Part shown: piece by piece, positions 40,796 through 50,231 of the stretch
How the letters are laid out: every line of letters starts with the position of its first letter
Position numbering within the stretch: the first letter of the stretch is position 1
NCBI GenBank assembly: GCA_017965765.1
Contig: JAGCPJ010000044.1
Location: forward strand, 1-56,220
DNA from: Bacteroidales bacterium
GTDB taxonomy: Bacteria; Bacteroidota; Bacteroidia; Bacteroidales; F082
DNA length: 56,220 nt
Direction: 5' to 3'
The notes under the pieces: model-generated
Databases searched by the model: none
Told to the model about the DNA's origin: nothing
Seen by the model: only the letters and a program-made list of their open reading frames with translations
Made by a program: the position numbers and the translations under genes

Positions 40796-42709
40796 TTCCT
40801 TCATTTTGGCTTCAACTTCGGAGTATTTCTCCTTTATTTTGAGCGTGACAGGATGATCCTCACCAAGGGCGGACGAATAAAATCCCAAAGCCTTCTTAAG
40901 GCATTTCAAAGATTCCTCGTAATTGCCTAGATTCATGTAAATAGCACCGAGGTTGTTGTAGCACGAAGCCACCTCGGGATGGTTCTCACCAAGGATAGGT
41001 AACTTGATTTGCAAAGCCTTGTTAAGGTATTCCAAAGCCTTCGGGTAATCGCCTTGCCTATAATACATAACGCCGATGTTATTATAGTCTGTAGCCACGT
41101 CACGATGGTCATTGCCATAGACAGACAAACTGATTTTCAAGGCTTTGATATGGTATTCTATGGCTGTTTCATAGTCGCCCTTTCTTCCGTACACAGTGCC
41201 AATGTTGTTGTAGCTTACTGCAACATCGGGATGGTTCGCACCAAGGACGGACAACCGGATCTCCAAAGCCTTGTTGTAGTATTCCAACGCCTTCTCATTA
41301 TTGTCATGTTTCCAGTAGAAAAAGCCTATGTTATTGTAACTTAAGGCCACGTTTGGATGGTTCTCACCATAGACTGACAAATTGATTCCCAAAGCCTTGT
41401 TGTAGTATTCCAATGCCTTTTCTTCTTCGCCTAATTTCGAGCACACACTACCCAAATTGTTGAAGTATGATGCCACTTCAGGATGATCCTCGCCATAGAC
41501 CGACAACCAAATTTCCAAAGCCTTGTTGAGGTATTCCGAAGCCTTTTCAAAGTCGCCCAGGTCCGCATACAGCGTACCCAAGTTATTGTAGCTTACGGCT
41601 ATATCGGGATGGCTTTTACTGAGGGTGGACAATCTGATTTCCAAAGCCTTGTTGTCAAATTCCATCGCCTTCTCATAGTTGCCTTGAAACCTTGACACTG
41701 AGCCGATGTCGTTGTATCTTGTAGCCACGGTGGGATGGTTCTCGCCCAGGGCAGACATATCGATTTCCAAAGCCTTATTGAGATAGACCATTGCTTTGTC
41801 GTAATCAGCAAGATATTGCGTAACAAACCATGCCGTTTTGACAAGCCACTCCGTGTTCGTCGTATCGAGGCTTGACCTAAGTTCCAGATAATAGGCGGCA
41901 GTGTCGTTCAAATGCTTTGCACTGAAAGTCTCAAAATAGCTGTAGCAACGTCGGGCGGCTTCTTCGATGTCGGCTTGTTGAACGGCCTCCACTTTTTGAA
42001 GCTCTTCCTTTTTCTGCTGAATAGCTTGTCCACGTTGCTTAATTTCGGTTACCTGCGCGGTGATGTCGCCACGGGTCTCCAGTAATGAGTCGGCCTTGAC
42101 CAACTCACCGTTTTCGATAAAGAAGGAGACCTGACGGTAGAACTCGTCCAGCTGGTCGTAGTCCAACTCGGAGTAGCGTTTGGCCATATCCTTGATCAGC
42201 TTTTCATTGCTTTCCTGCTCCTCGTAAAGCTTCTGCAAGGCCCTGTCAAATTCTTCCTCCGTAATCTTTTGGCTTGCTCTTAATTCCTCGATCTCTTCTT
42301 CCTTTTCCTGAAGTTGTTTCAGCAGGTTCCTCCTGATTTTCCGTTCGGAGGCGACTTGGTCCTTCAATTGCTGTTCGGGCGTTTCCATCACGATAAACAG
42401 AGGATTGCCAGAGTATTTATAGGGTCTTGTACAAGCCTCCACATCCACCATTTGGTACCCCTGTTTTTTCACGGAGTCCAGTCGGAATTGCGAACCCGTC
42501 ACCGGGAAAGAGAATTTTCCATTATCGGCGTTCACCAGTACGGCGGTATGCCCTTGCACCGAGACGACGGCCCCTTTCAATCCCTGGCCAGGGACAAGTT
42601 TGCCATTGGCATCCATACGGCCTTTGGTTTTCACATAGCCCTGTTGGGTCTGGGCGACACCAAGGAGGCTCGTCAATAACAGGATATTGAGTAAGAGGAG
42701 TCGTTTCAT
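40793..42709 (-). CDS. Exported tetratricopeptide-repeat protein
   Basis: The 638-aa product has a signal peptide (ending GVAQ), a small beta domain (about 25-115) of carboxypeptidase-regulatory type (GLKGAVVSVQGHTAVLVNAD), a coiled-coil region (about 120-260) and about eight TPRs of 42 residues (about 295-620). The TPRs are of the kinesin-light-chain type (GENHPxVAxxYNNxG then YxxALEYxNKALEI). Repeats are close to each other even at the DNA level. It probably scaffolds a periplasmic or cell-surface complex. It is transcribed with the T9SS cargo gene 13 bp upstream. Confidence 0.88.
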   Translation of the reverse strand: MKRLLLLNILLLTSLLGVAQTQQGYVKTKGRMDANGKLVPGQGLKGAVVSVQGHTAVLVNADNGKFSFPVTGSQFRLDSVKKQGYQMVDVEACTRPYKYSGNPLFIVMETPEQQLKDQVASERKIRRNLLKQLQEKEEEIEELRASQKITEEEFDRALQKLYEEQESNEKLIKDMAKRYSELDYDQLDEFYRQVSFFIENGELVKADSLLETRGDITAQVTEIKQRGQAIQQKKEELQKVEAVQQADIEEAARRCYSYFETFSAKHLNDTAAYYLELRSSLDTTNTEWLVKTAWFVTQYLADYDKAMVYLNKALEIDMSALGENHPTVATRYNDIGSVSRFQGNYEKAMEFDNKALEIRLSTLSKSHPDIAVSYNNLGTLYADLGDFEKASEYLNKALEIWLSVYGEDHPEVASYFNNLGSVCSKLGEEEKALEYYNKALGINLSVYGENHPNVALSYNNIGFFYWKHDNNEKALEYYNKALEIRLSVLGANHPDVAVSYNNIGTVYGRKGDYETAIEYHIKALKISLSVYGNDHRDVATDYNNIGVMYYRQGDYPKALEYLNKALQIKLPILGENHPEVASCYNNLGAIYMNLGNYEESLKCLKKALGFYSSALGEDHPVTLKIKEKYSEVEAKMKE

Positions 42710-42722
42710 GAGTTTTGTTTTG

Positions 42723-45023
42723 TTATTTGACGATCATCACCACGCCTTCCAAACGTTTGGAGACCGGTCCTTCGGGACCAGTCATCTCCACGTCACAAAT
42801 ATAGTAATAGGTGCCCGAAGGACAGGGTTGGCGGGTGTCGGAAGCACGGCCGTCCCAATTGATGAAGATGTCGTTGGTGGCAAAGACAACGCGACCCCAG
42901 CGGTTGAAGACATGGAAGTCCACTTTGTCGATCAGTTCAGCGGTGATACGCATGGGGACAAACACATCGTTGAAGGAGTCGCCATTGGGAGTAAACACAT
43001 TGGGGAGTTCATAAACCGGTTCTTCAGGTTCCGGATCCTCGTTTTCTGTGGGTGTCACATCGATCATGGCGGAATAGTTCACCAACGGTGTCGGCAGACC
43101 TTCCACGGTGTAGTGGCCAAAGGTGCGAACATAATAGCGGTACTTCACGTCGTTCTCAACTCGGTTGTCCTCAAAGGCAAGGGCTTCGGTACCGGCGATC
43201 TTGCGGAACACCGAGTCACGGGTTCTGAAGACTTCCGTGCTATCAATGATCCAAGGCACCGACTCAGTCCAAGTCAAAGAGACCTTCTCGTCGCCGGCAG
43301 TGCCGGAAAGCATGATGGCATTGGCCACGGCGCTCTTGCCTATCAACTGTCCGTTGGCGTCTTTCATCTCAACGTGATAGCTGAGCGACTGTAGTTCCGA
43401 GAGGTCCATCTCCACATCATGGAAAGTGGTGTCCACGCCAGAATATACATCTTCTATTATACCATTAGCGTTACGAATAAGACGATAGTTATATGGTTTT
43501 GTAAAATACGATTCTATGTCACGAGGTCTTACCCATTCCATGCGCATCTGCCCTGAAGCCAGGTCTTGTTCATCGCAGGACACTTTCGTCATCAAAGGCG
43601 TGTTGTTCGGAATCTGGACACACACCTCTTCGCTTGGCTGGCTTTCAACATCACCATGGAACACCGCCACTACACGATAGCAATACTCCACTCCTTGGAC
43701 GAATTCGGCACCGCCATTCGTATCCAGGAAAGATGTTGCATCGGCAGGCAGTTCGGCGATCTTCTGGTACCCTGGGCGCACGCCCGTCTCACAGGGATCA
43801 GGCTGGTAAGGATTCGAGCCCATCTTGCGATATACCCAAATGGCGGACACGTTGGAGCATGCCGTGTAGGGAGACCATGTAAGTTGAGAACGGAAAACGG
43901 AAAACGGAAAATGCTCCACTTTCCGTTTTCCGTTCTCAACTTGGAGGTTTTGGACAGCGGGACCGATGACGCTGATGTTGACCGCTTGCACGTTGGTCAG
44001 CGACACAGGTGCGGCATTGTCACGAGCTCGAACCACCACTTGGTAGGGTGACTTGCGGATGTGGTTGCACGCCGTTTGCCATGTAAAGCCGATTGTGGGT
44101 TGCAGGCCAAAGTCGGTAGGTGGAGTCAACACGGCGGGACTGTTCTCCAACGCAAAGGGAGCGCCCGAGGCTTCCAAGGTGACTTGGTTGCCATTGGGGT
44201 CGTAGGCAGAGATCAAGAAGTTGAGAGATGCACCGGCGACGACGCAGGTGTCGGAGATCATGGAGATCACCGGAAGGTCGTTGTCACAGGCACTGATCAA
44301 GATCTGCATGTCGCGAATCACCGAGCCGATCTTCACGCCATGGCGCCATTCCTCCACCAAGATGGCGACATTATATTCTCCTTGAAGCACAGGATTCTCC
44401 CATTGGAGCAGACCAGTCACGGGATCGATATCGAAAAAACTGGAAGCTTGGGGATAGGTGTACCCGGGGATATCTTGGCCGTCAGCGCCTTTGCAGGGCA
44501 CTAGCCGATAACTAAGGCTGTCGCCGTCAGGGTCGTATGCCGAGGGATGATGGTAATAAGGTTTCCCGACGCAACCCTTGTCCACCGGGGCGTTAAGCAG
44601 TTGCACCGAGTTATTGAACCCCAAATAGGGGTTGATCACCAGTTCCGTTTCGATATACATAGGGATGGCCACAGAATTCGGCACATTCACCACGCCGTAG
44701 TTGCGGTTGGGGTCTTCCATGCTGATCACGTAAGTGCCTGAAGAGGAGAATTCGTGCACCATCTTATAGACACTCAGGAAGTAGTCATCGCCGAGGTCCT
44801 GAAACACCTGTCGGGGCATCATGTCGGCGAAGCCATCCCCCCAGTTCACGAGGAGCGAGTCGCGTTGGACTCCCGCCTCGCTGGAGGTGTAGTAACACGT
44901 CATCGTAAACTCATAGCTGTTGCCTCCCTTCCAAAGATAGGTGATCTCGGCTGCCCGCTGGTGGGTCGCCCAAGCAGGAAAAGCTGTCAGCAAGAAGAGG
45001 CAGATAAGTAAAAGTTTACGCAT
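42723..45023 (-). CDS. Large secreted protein with type B T9SS sorting domain
   Basis: With the ATG at 45023 the product is 766 aa and has a signal peptide (ending AWA). The body carries cadherin/Ig-like modules (DPDGDSLSYRLV, AYDPNGNQVTLEAS) and two fibronectin-like modules (about 390-590). The C-terminal about 90 residues are the gliding-motility-associated (CHU_C) type B sorting domain (LPNVFTPNGDSFNDVFVP, VFNRWGRVVF, WDGR, PSGTYYYIC). It is probably exported through T9SS and attached to the surface. A 62-bp palindrome of heptamers is inserted at the border of the first fibronectin-like module. Confidence 0.9.
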   Translation of the reverse strand: MRKLLLICLFLLTAFPAWATHQRAAEITYLWKGGNSYEFTMTCYYTSSEAGVQRDSLLVNWGDGFADMMPRQVFQDLGDDYFLSVYKMVHEFSSSGTYVISMEDPNRNYGVVNVPNSVAIPMYIETELVINPYLGFNNSVQLLNAPVDKGCVGKPYYHHPSAYDPDGDSLSYRLVPCKGADGQDIPGYTYPQASSFFDIDPVTGLLQWENPVLQGEYNVAILVEEWRHGVKIGSVIRDMQILISACDNDLPVISMISDTCVVAGASLNFLISAYDPNGNQVTLEASGAPFALENSPAVLTPPTDFGLQPTIGFTWQTACNHIRKSPYQVVVRARDNAAPVSLTNVQAVNISVIGPAVQNLQVENGKRKVEHFPFSVFRSQLTWSPYTACSNVSAIWVYRKMGSNPYQPDPCETGVRPGYQKIAELPADATSFLDTNGGAEFVQGVEYCYRVVAVFHGDVESQPSEEVCVQIPNNTPLMTKVSCDEQDLASGQMRMEWVRPRDIESYFTKPYNYRLIRNANGIIEDVYSGVDTTFHDVEMDLSELQSLSYHVEMKDANGQLIGKSAVANAIMLSGTAGDEKVSLTWTESVPWIIDSTEVFRTRDSVFRKIAGTEALAFEDNRVENDVKYRYYVRTFGHYTVEGLPTPLVNYSAMIDVTPTENEDPEPEEPVYELPNVFTPNGDSFNDVFVPMRITAELIDKVDFHVFNRWGRVVFATNDIFINWDGRASDTRQPCPSGTYYYICDVEMTGPEGPVSKRLEGVVMIVK
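43881..43942. repeat. Inverted heptamer repeat inside the T9SS cargo gene
   Basis: The left arm (43881-43903; AAGTTGAGAACGG then AAAACGG units) and the right arm (43920-43942) are exact 23-bp inverted copies with 16 bp between them. The element is read in frame on the minus strand. Confidence 0.92.
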
Positions 45024-45041
45024 TGAAAAAATTTTGGTCTG

Positions 45042-45049
45042 CAAAGGTA
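45042..45049 (-). promoter_or_regulatory. -7 box of the T9SS cargo gene
   Basis: Minus-strand TACCTTTG, 18 bp above the ATG at 45023. Confidence 0.45.
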
Positions 45050-45070
45050 AACAATAATGAGAAAAATCAC

Positions 45071-45078
45071 TAAGTTTG
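45071..45078 (+). promoter_or_regulatory. -7 box of the spoT operon
   Basis: TAAGTTTG, 29 bp above the spoT ATG. Confidence 0.45.
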
Positions 45079-45107
45079 CGTTTTCTTTTTCAAAAAACGT
45101 TTAAGGC

Positions 45108-47294
45108 ATGGAGCATATCTTACCCGACAACTATTCGTCAGAAGAAAAAGAGGAGATTCTCCGAAGGTACAGGGCGTTACTGGACGCTTGGCATACGCGC
45201 AAGGAGCGGCAGGATTTGGAGATGGTGGAGCACGCTTTCTACTTCGCTGCAGACGCCCATTGCAACCAGCGGAGAAGGAGTGGTGAACCCTACATCTACC
45301 ACCCCATCGCCGTGGCCACCATTGCGGCGCAGGACATCGGCTTAGGCAGGACCTCCATCGTCTGTGCCCTTCTGCACGATGTAGTGGAGGACACTGACTA
45401 CACGTTGGACGACATCAAGTCGATCTTTGGAGAGAAAGTCTCCCATATCATCGACGGGTTGACCAAACTCGACCAAGTGGAGAACACCGAGAGCATGCAG
45501 GCGGAGAACTTCAAGAAGATCATCAGCTCGCTCTCCTACGACATCAGGGTGGTGCTCATCAAGTTGGCCGACCGGTTGCACAACATGCGCACCTTAAATT
45601 CCATGCCACCGCACAAGCAGTTGAAAATCGCCTCCGAGACCTCCTACATCTATGCCCCTCTCGCCTACCGTTTGGGGCTCCATGCCATACAAAACGAGTT
45701 GGAAGACCTTTCCCTGAAGTACAGGGATCCCGTCATCTACGACAGTATCCGGAAGCAACTGAACGAGGTCAGGGCCGAGAAGACCAGGCAACTCAAGGAA
45801 TTCCTGGCACCCTTGGAGGAGGCTTTCGACCTACGAGGCCTCAAAGTGGAATCACAAATCATTGAACGTTCCACACACTCCATCTGGAAAAGGATGCAGT
45901 CGAAGCAATTGACGTTCGACGACCTTTACGGGATCTTCAACGTCCGCATCATCATCGATTGTCCGCTAAAGATGGAAAAGATCTCCTGTTGGACTGCCTA
46001 CGCCATCATCACGGACATCTACACGCCCAACACCTCCAAGCTGAAAGACTGGATCTCCACCCCCAAGATCAACGGCTACGAGTCCATCCACGCCATCTTC
46101 ATGGGCAAGGACGGCAAATGGGTGGAAGTACATATCCGGACCAAACGCATGAACGAGATTGCCGAGAAGGGATTCACTGCCTATTGGCAATATCGCACCG
46201 ACAACCAGACGGAGAGCGGTTTCGACGAATGGCTGAAGCGCGTCAACGAACTCATCAGTTCTGAGAGCGACTCCACGCTGGACTTCGTGGACACCTTCAC
46301 CAACGACCTGTTCTCCCACGAGATTAGGGTGTTTACCCCGCAAGGAAGGGCCATCATCCTTCCCAAAGGGGCCACGGCCCTGGATTTCGCCTACAACATC
46401 CACTCCGAGATCGGCAACCACAGCATTGCCGCACACGTCAACAACCGCTTGGTACAACTCGACTATGTATTGCATACAGGCGACCAAGTGGAAGTCGTCA
46501 CCTCAGAGGCACAACACCCCCAAGAGAAATGGTTCGAGTTCCTCATCACCGCCTTTGCCAAGTCGAAACTCAAAGCCGGCATCAAGGAGTTCCGCAAAAA
46601 CTACCGTGAGAAAGGAGAGGAACGTTTTGAAGCCATCATGAAGAAGCTCAACCTGGAGGCTTCCAAAGCCAACCGCAACAAGGTGATGGAAGCAGAGCAC
46701 CTCACCAGTGCCGTGGACTTCTACTATTACGTGGCAGAAGGCAAGATCAACGAGCAGTCCATCCAGAAGGTGCTCAAACCCCAAAGCAGCACCTCGGGAA
46801 GCGGATTCCTCCGCTACATCACCTTCGGACTCCTCGGTGGAGAATCCAAGGAGAAGCACGAAACCCTTGAGTCGTCGGGCGAGTTCGACTTCAACGTGGC
46901 CACTTGCTGCAACCCCATCCCGGGCGATGAAGTCGTGGCATTCAACTTCCCTGGAGAGCCACTCCAAATCCACCGCTCCAGCTGTCCCAAAGCCATTGAG
47001 ATGATGTCGCGTTACGGCAATAACATCGTCAAGGCCAAATGGCAACCTAAGAGTGAGATCGCCTTCCTCGCAGGGTTGAAAATCCTCGCCATCGACAGCG
47101 TTGGCTTGTTGAACAAGATCACCAACCTACTCTCCAACGAGATGAATCTCAACCTCCACTCCTTACAGATGGAATCGAAGCAAAACCTCGTGGAAGCCAA
47201 TATCTCCATCTACGTCCACAGCACCCAAGAACTCGATTTGCTTATCGAGAGCTTGAGCAAGCTGAAGGATGTGAAAAAAGTGATTCGCCTATGA
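45108..47294 (+). CDS. spoT: Bifunctional (p)ppGpp synthetase/hydrolase
   Basis: The 728-aa product has the RSH layout: HD hydrolase domain (about 45-190; [34 protein letters not shown]), synthetase domain (about 250-360; [45 protein letters not shown]), TGS domain (about 400-465; [20 protein letters not shown]) and C-terminal ACT (about 650-728). The HDxxED and NGYxSIH motifs are both intact, so both activities are plausible. It sets the stringent response level. Its stop overlaps the fur start as ATGA. Confidence 0.95.
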   Translation: MEHILPDNYSSEEKEEILRRYRALLDAWHTRKERQDLEMVEHAFYFAADAHCNQRRRSGEPYIYHPIAVATIAAQDIGLGRTSIVCALLHDVVEDTDYTLDDIKSIFGEKVSHIIDGLTKLDQVENTESMQAENFKKIISSLSYDIRVVLIKLADRLHNMRTLNSMPPHKQLKIASETSYIYAPLAYRLGLHAIQNELEDLSLKYRDPVIYDSIRKQLNEVRAEKTRQLKEFLAPLEEAFDLRGLKVESQIIERSTHSIWKRMQSKQLTFDDLYGIFNVRIIIDCPLKMEKISCWTAYAIITDIYTPNTSKLKDWISTPKINGYESIHAIFMGKDGKWVEVHIRTKRMNEIAEKGFTAYWQYRTDNQTESGFDEWLKRVNELISSESDSTLDFVDTFTNDLFSHEIRVFTPQGRAIILPKGATALDFAYNIHSEIGNHSIAAHVNNRLVQLDYVLHTGDQVEVVTSEAQHPQEKWFEFLITAFAKSKLKAGIKEFRKNYREKGEERFEAIMKKLNLEASKANRNKVMEAEHLTSAVDFYYYVAEGKINEQSIQKVLKPQSSTSGSGFLRYITFGLLGGESKEKHETLESSGEFDFNVATCCNPIPGDEVVAFNFPGEPLQIHRSSCPKAIEMMSRYGNNIVKAKWQPKSEIAFLAGLKILAIDSVGLLNKITNLLSNEMNLNLHSLQMESKQNLVEANISIYVHSTQELDLLIESLSKLKDVKKVIRL

Positions 47295-47752
47295 AAGAGA
47301 CAAATGAAAGTATCTTATTGACTGTCAAGAAGATATTTACAGAATACCTTCATCAGCACAACCTACGAAAGACTCCAGAACGGTTCGCGATCCTACAGGA
47401 GATCTACTCCACCCAAGGGCATTTCGACATCGAGTCGCTCTACAACAAGATGAAGGACAACAAATACCGTGTCAGCAGAGCCACCTTGTACAACACCATC
47501 GAGTTGCTTTTGGACTGCGACCTGGTCATCAAGCACCAATTCGGGCACAACTGCGCCCAGTACGAACATTCGTACAAGTTCAGGCAGCACGACCATTTCG
47601 TGGACTTGGACACTGGGCAAGTGCTGGAGTACTGCGATCCCAGGCTGATGGAAATCCAGCGAACCATCGAGGAAGAACTGGGAGTGGAGGTGACACACCA
47701 TTCGTTGGTGTTTTATGGGAGGAAGAAGACAGAAGACAGAAGCAAGAAGTAA
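47291..47752 (+). CDS. fur: Fur-family transcriptional regulator
   Basis: The 153-aa product has the Fur winged helix ([38 protein letters not shown]) and the dimerisation domain with metal-binding His ([19 protein letters not shown]). The CxxC structural zinc site usual after the HDH motif is not present (LDTG instead of LDCG), and no second Cys pair is seen, as in some Bacteroidota Fur proteins. The C-terminus (KKTEDRSKK) and the stop codon come from a heptamer array. The gene is coupled to spoT; purA follows 25 bp later. Confidence 0.9.
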   Translation: MKETNESILLTVKKIFTEYLHQHNLRKTPERFAILQEIYSTQGHFDIESLYNKMKDNKYRVSRATLYNTIELLLDCDLVIKHQFGHNCAQYEHSYKFRQHDHFVDLDTGQVLEYCDPRLMEIQRTIEEELGVEVTHHSLVFYGRKKTEDRSKK

Positions 47753-47772
47753 GAAGTAAGAAGTAAGAAGTA
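47724..47772. repeat. Heptamer array over the fur stop and purA leader
   Basis: Seven units of 7 bp: AGAAGAC twice, AGAAGCA, AGAAGTA four times. The fur stop TAA lies in the fourth unit region; the array ends 5 bp before the purA ATG. Confidence 0.93.
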
Positions 47773-47777
47773 AGAAT

Positions 47778-49076
47778 ATGAACAAGATAGACATTTTATT
47801 AGGATTACAATGGGGTGATGAAGGCAAAGGCAAGGTAGTGGATGCGCTTACCCCGAATTATGATATCGTATGCCGTTTTCAAGGGGGACCCAATGCCGGT
47901 CATACCATTGAGTTTGAAGGCAAGAAATTCGTGTTGCACAACATCCCTTCAGGTGTGCTGACGCCAGGTTGCGTCAACCTGATCGGCAACGGAGTCATCA
48001 TTGAGCCCCACATCCTGAAAGGAGAGATTGAAGGCTTGCGTGAGGCAGGTTTCGACTTGCGGCAGACACTGAAGATTGCCAACCGTGCCCATCTCATCCT
48101 CCCCACCCACCGCGCCATAGATGCCGCCAACGAGAAAGCCCTTGGCAAGATGAAAGTCGGCACCACACTGAAAGGCATCGGACCGACCTACACCGACAAG
48201 ACCGCCCGCAGAGGTTTGCGCATCGGCGACATCAACACGGCAAATTTCCGCGAGAAATACGAGCAGCTGAAGAAAGCGCACCTGCAGCAGATTGCCGGGC
48301 TGGGCTTCGACATGCAGGGTTTCCAACTCGACGGTCTTGACTTTGCCGAGTATGAGAAGTTGTGGTTTGAGGGTATTGAATACCTGAAGCAATACCAATT
48401 CGTCGATGGCGAATACTTTATCAACGAGGCCCTGGATGCTGGCAAGAAAGTGTTGGCCGAAGGCGCCCAAGGCTCCATGCTCGACGTGGATTTCGGCAGC
48501 TATCCTTTCGTCACCTCGTCGAACGTCATCGCCGCCGGGGTATGCTCCGGCTTGGGGATCGCCCCTAGCAGGGTCGGCAAAGTCTATGGCATCTTCAAGG
48601 CCTATTGCACCCGCGTGGGCACTGGACCCTTCCCCACCGAACTGTTCGACAAGACCGGCGACACCCTCCGCGAAAACGGTCATGAGTTCGGCGCCACCAC
48701 CGGCCGTCCACGCCGCTGCGGATGGCTCGACCTGCCCGCACTGAAATACGCCGTGATGCTCAGCGGCGTGACCGACCTGATGATGATGAAGTCCGATGTG
48801 ATGGACGACTTCGAGACCATCAAGGTGGCTACCGCCTATCGTTACCAAGGCAAAGAAACCCAACACCTGCCTTTCGCTGCCTGCACAGAGACCATGGAAC
48901 CGGTTTACAAGGAATTAGAAGGATGGAGACAGAAGATAGAAGACAGAAGACAGAAGGCAGAAGACAGCATTCCTGAGAAGCTGGAAGAGTATATTAGATT
49001 TATAGAGCATTATGTCGGCGTGCCGATCAACTTCGTCTCCTACGGCCCCGACCGAACCCAAAATATTTTACGTTAA
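47778..49076 (+). CDS. purA: Adenylosuccinate synthetase
   Basis: The 432-aa product has the GTP-binding opening GLQWGDEGKGKVVD, HxxPSGVL, GIGPTYTDKTARRG, and near the end GATTGRPRRCGWLD. It makes adenylosuccinate from IMP and Asp with GTP. Between about residues 383 and 396 a heptamer array inserts the peptide DRRQKAED and its flank before the conserved C-terminal IRFIEHYVGVPINFVSYGPDR. The frame is kept, and the insertion falls just before the C-terminal segment. The ATG is 5 bp after the fur-side array; the ATP-grasp gene abuts the stop. Confidence 0.96.
   Translation: MNKIDILLGLQWGDEGKGKVVDALTPNYDIVCRFQGGPNAGHTIEFEGKKFVLHNIPSGVLTPGCVNLIGNGVIIEPHILKGEIEGLREAGFDLRQTLKIANRAHLILPTHRAIDAANEKALGKMKVGTTLKGIGPTYTDKTARRGLRIGDINTANFREKYEQLKKAHLQQIAGLGFDMQGFQLDGLDFAEYEKLWFEGIEYLKQYQFVDGEYFINEALDAGKKVLAEGAQGSMLDVDFGSYPFVTSSNVIAAGVCSGLGIAPSRVGKVYGIFKAYCTRVGTGPFPTELFDKTGDTLRENGHEFGATTGRPRRCGWLDLPALKYAVMLSGVTDLMMMKSDVMDDFETIKVATAYRYQGKETQHLPFAACTETMEPVYKELEGWRQKIEDRRQKAEDSIPEKLEEYIRFIEHYVGVPINFVSYGPDRTQNILR
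48926..48966. repeat. Heptamer array inside purA
   Basis: AGAAGAT, AGAAGAC, AGAAGAC, AGAAGGC, AGAAGAC (48931-48965) with a partial unit before them. Encodes EDRRQKAED-type sequence in frame. Confidence 0.9.
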
Positions 49077-50228
49077 ATGATCATCTTAGAAAAACCATAC
49101 GTTTCCGCCCCTTTGGTGGCTTATCTGGAAGAAAAACAGATTCCCGTATTGCATAATGACATGGCCGAGTTGCTGAAACAGCAAGGTCACCAACTCAACT
49201 TGCTTGAAGACCAACCGTTCGTTGAGAAATATCAGCAAACCCAGAAGCTTTACGCCGTTTCGGAAAACGCCCTGGTGTGGCTCTACGCCCAACTCCCCGA
49301 TTCGGAACTCGTGAAAAAAGTCAAGATCCTTAAAGACAAAGCCGCATTCCGGAGGATCTGCCAAAAGATCTACCCCGACTTCTATTATAAAGAGGTGGAG
49401 TTGAAAGCCTTGCGCAGCCTTGACCCCGACACCCTACCCCTCCCGCTGGTGCTGAAGCCTTCGGTGGGGTTCTTGAGTGTAGGCGTGTATATCGTCCGCA
49501 GCAAGGAAGAGTGGCAAACGGCCTTGGATGATATTGACAAGAATTTTGCAAAACGATGTGCTGTATTCCCTGATACCGTTGTTAAGAGTGAGATGTTTGT
49601 GTTGGAGCAGTTTATCGAAGGTGAGGAATATGCTGTGGATGCCTATTACGATGCTGACGGCCAGCCCAACATCATCAACATCTTCCATCACATCTTCAAG
49701 GACGAGACCGATGTAAGCGACCGGCTCTATTGCATGAGCAAGCAAATCTTTGAGACCAACTACCCCGCCTTCAATCAGTTCTGCATTGACTTAAACGGGG
49801 TGCTTCAGCTCAGGAACTTCCCCATGCATGCGGAGTTCCGCGTCGATAAACGCACCGGCAGGGCCATCCCCATCGAGGTGAATCCCCTACGTTTCGCCGG
49901 CATGTGTCTCAACGATCTCACCCGCCACACCTGTGGACTGCTACCCGTTCAGGCTTTCTTTGAAGGCACTCGCCCCGATTATGCGACGATGTGGAACGGC
50001 ATCGAAGAAGACGTGTTCAGCTTCGTGGTGTTGGACAAACCTTTTGAGACCACACGCAGCATTGACTTCGAGGCCATCAAGAAGCATTTCCATGGGGTGT
50101 TGGAGACCCGTGACATCAAGAACCCCGCAATGAGCATCTGGGGCTTCTTGTTCACCAAGACCACACCCGAGCACAAAGACGAGCTCAAGGAGATTCTTTT
50201 CTCTGACTTACAAGAATTTATGATATAG
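49077..50228 (+). CDS. ATP-grasp domain protein of unknown substrate
   Basis: The 383-aa product has the ATP-grasp layout: a pre-domain (about 1-95), LKDKAAFRRICQKIYPDF, the ATP-binding strand LPLVLKPSVGFLSVGVYIV, VLEQFIEGEEYAVDAYYDAD and the Mg-binding C-terminal segment HAEFRVDKRTGRAIPIEVNP. Such enzymes ligate a carboxylate to an amine or thiol with ATP. The substrate is not evident; amino-acid ligases and carbamoyl-phosphate-like ligases share these motifs. Its ATG directly follows the purA stop, and the transglutaminase gene is 3 bp downstream, so the three are co-transcribed. Confidence 0.85.
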   Translation: MIILEKPYVSAPLVAYLEEKQIPVLHNDMAELLKQQGHQLNLLEDQPFVEKYQQTQKLYAVSENALVWLYAQLPDSELVKKVKILKDKAAFRRICQKIYPDFYYKEVELKALRSLDPDTLPLPLVLKPSVGFLSVGVYIVRSKEEWQTALDDIDKNFAKRCAVFPDTVVKSEMFVLEQFIEGEEYAVDAYYDADGQPNIINIFHHIFKDETDVSDRLYCMSKQIFETNYPAFNQFCIDLNGVLQLRNFPMHAEFRVDKRTGRAIPIEVNPLRFAGMCLNDLTRHTCGLLPVQAFFEGTRPDYATMWNGIEEDVFSFVVLDKPFETTRSIDFEAIKKHFHGVLETRDIKNPAMSIWGFLFTKTTPEHKDELKEILFSDLQEFMI

Positions 50229-50231
50229 TCC

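Noticed and set aside
40900-41850. Regular DNA repeats that could be read as a CRISPR array
   Set aside because: The repeats are 126 bp, diverged, in frame, and encode TPR units; there are no unique spacers.
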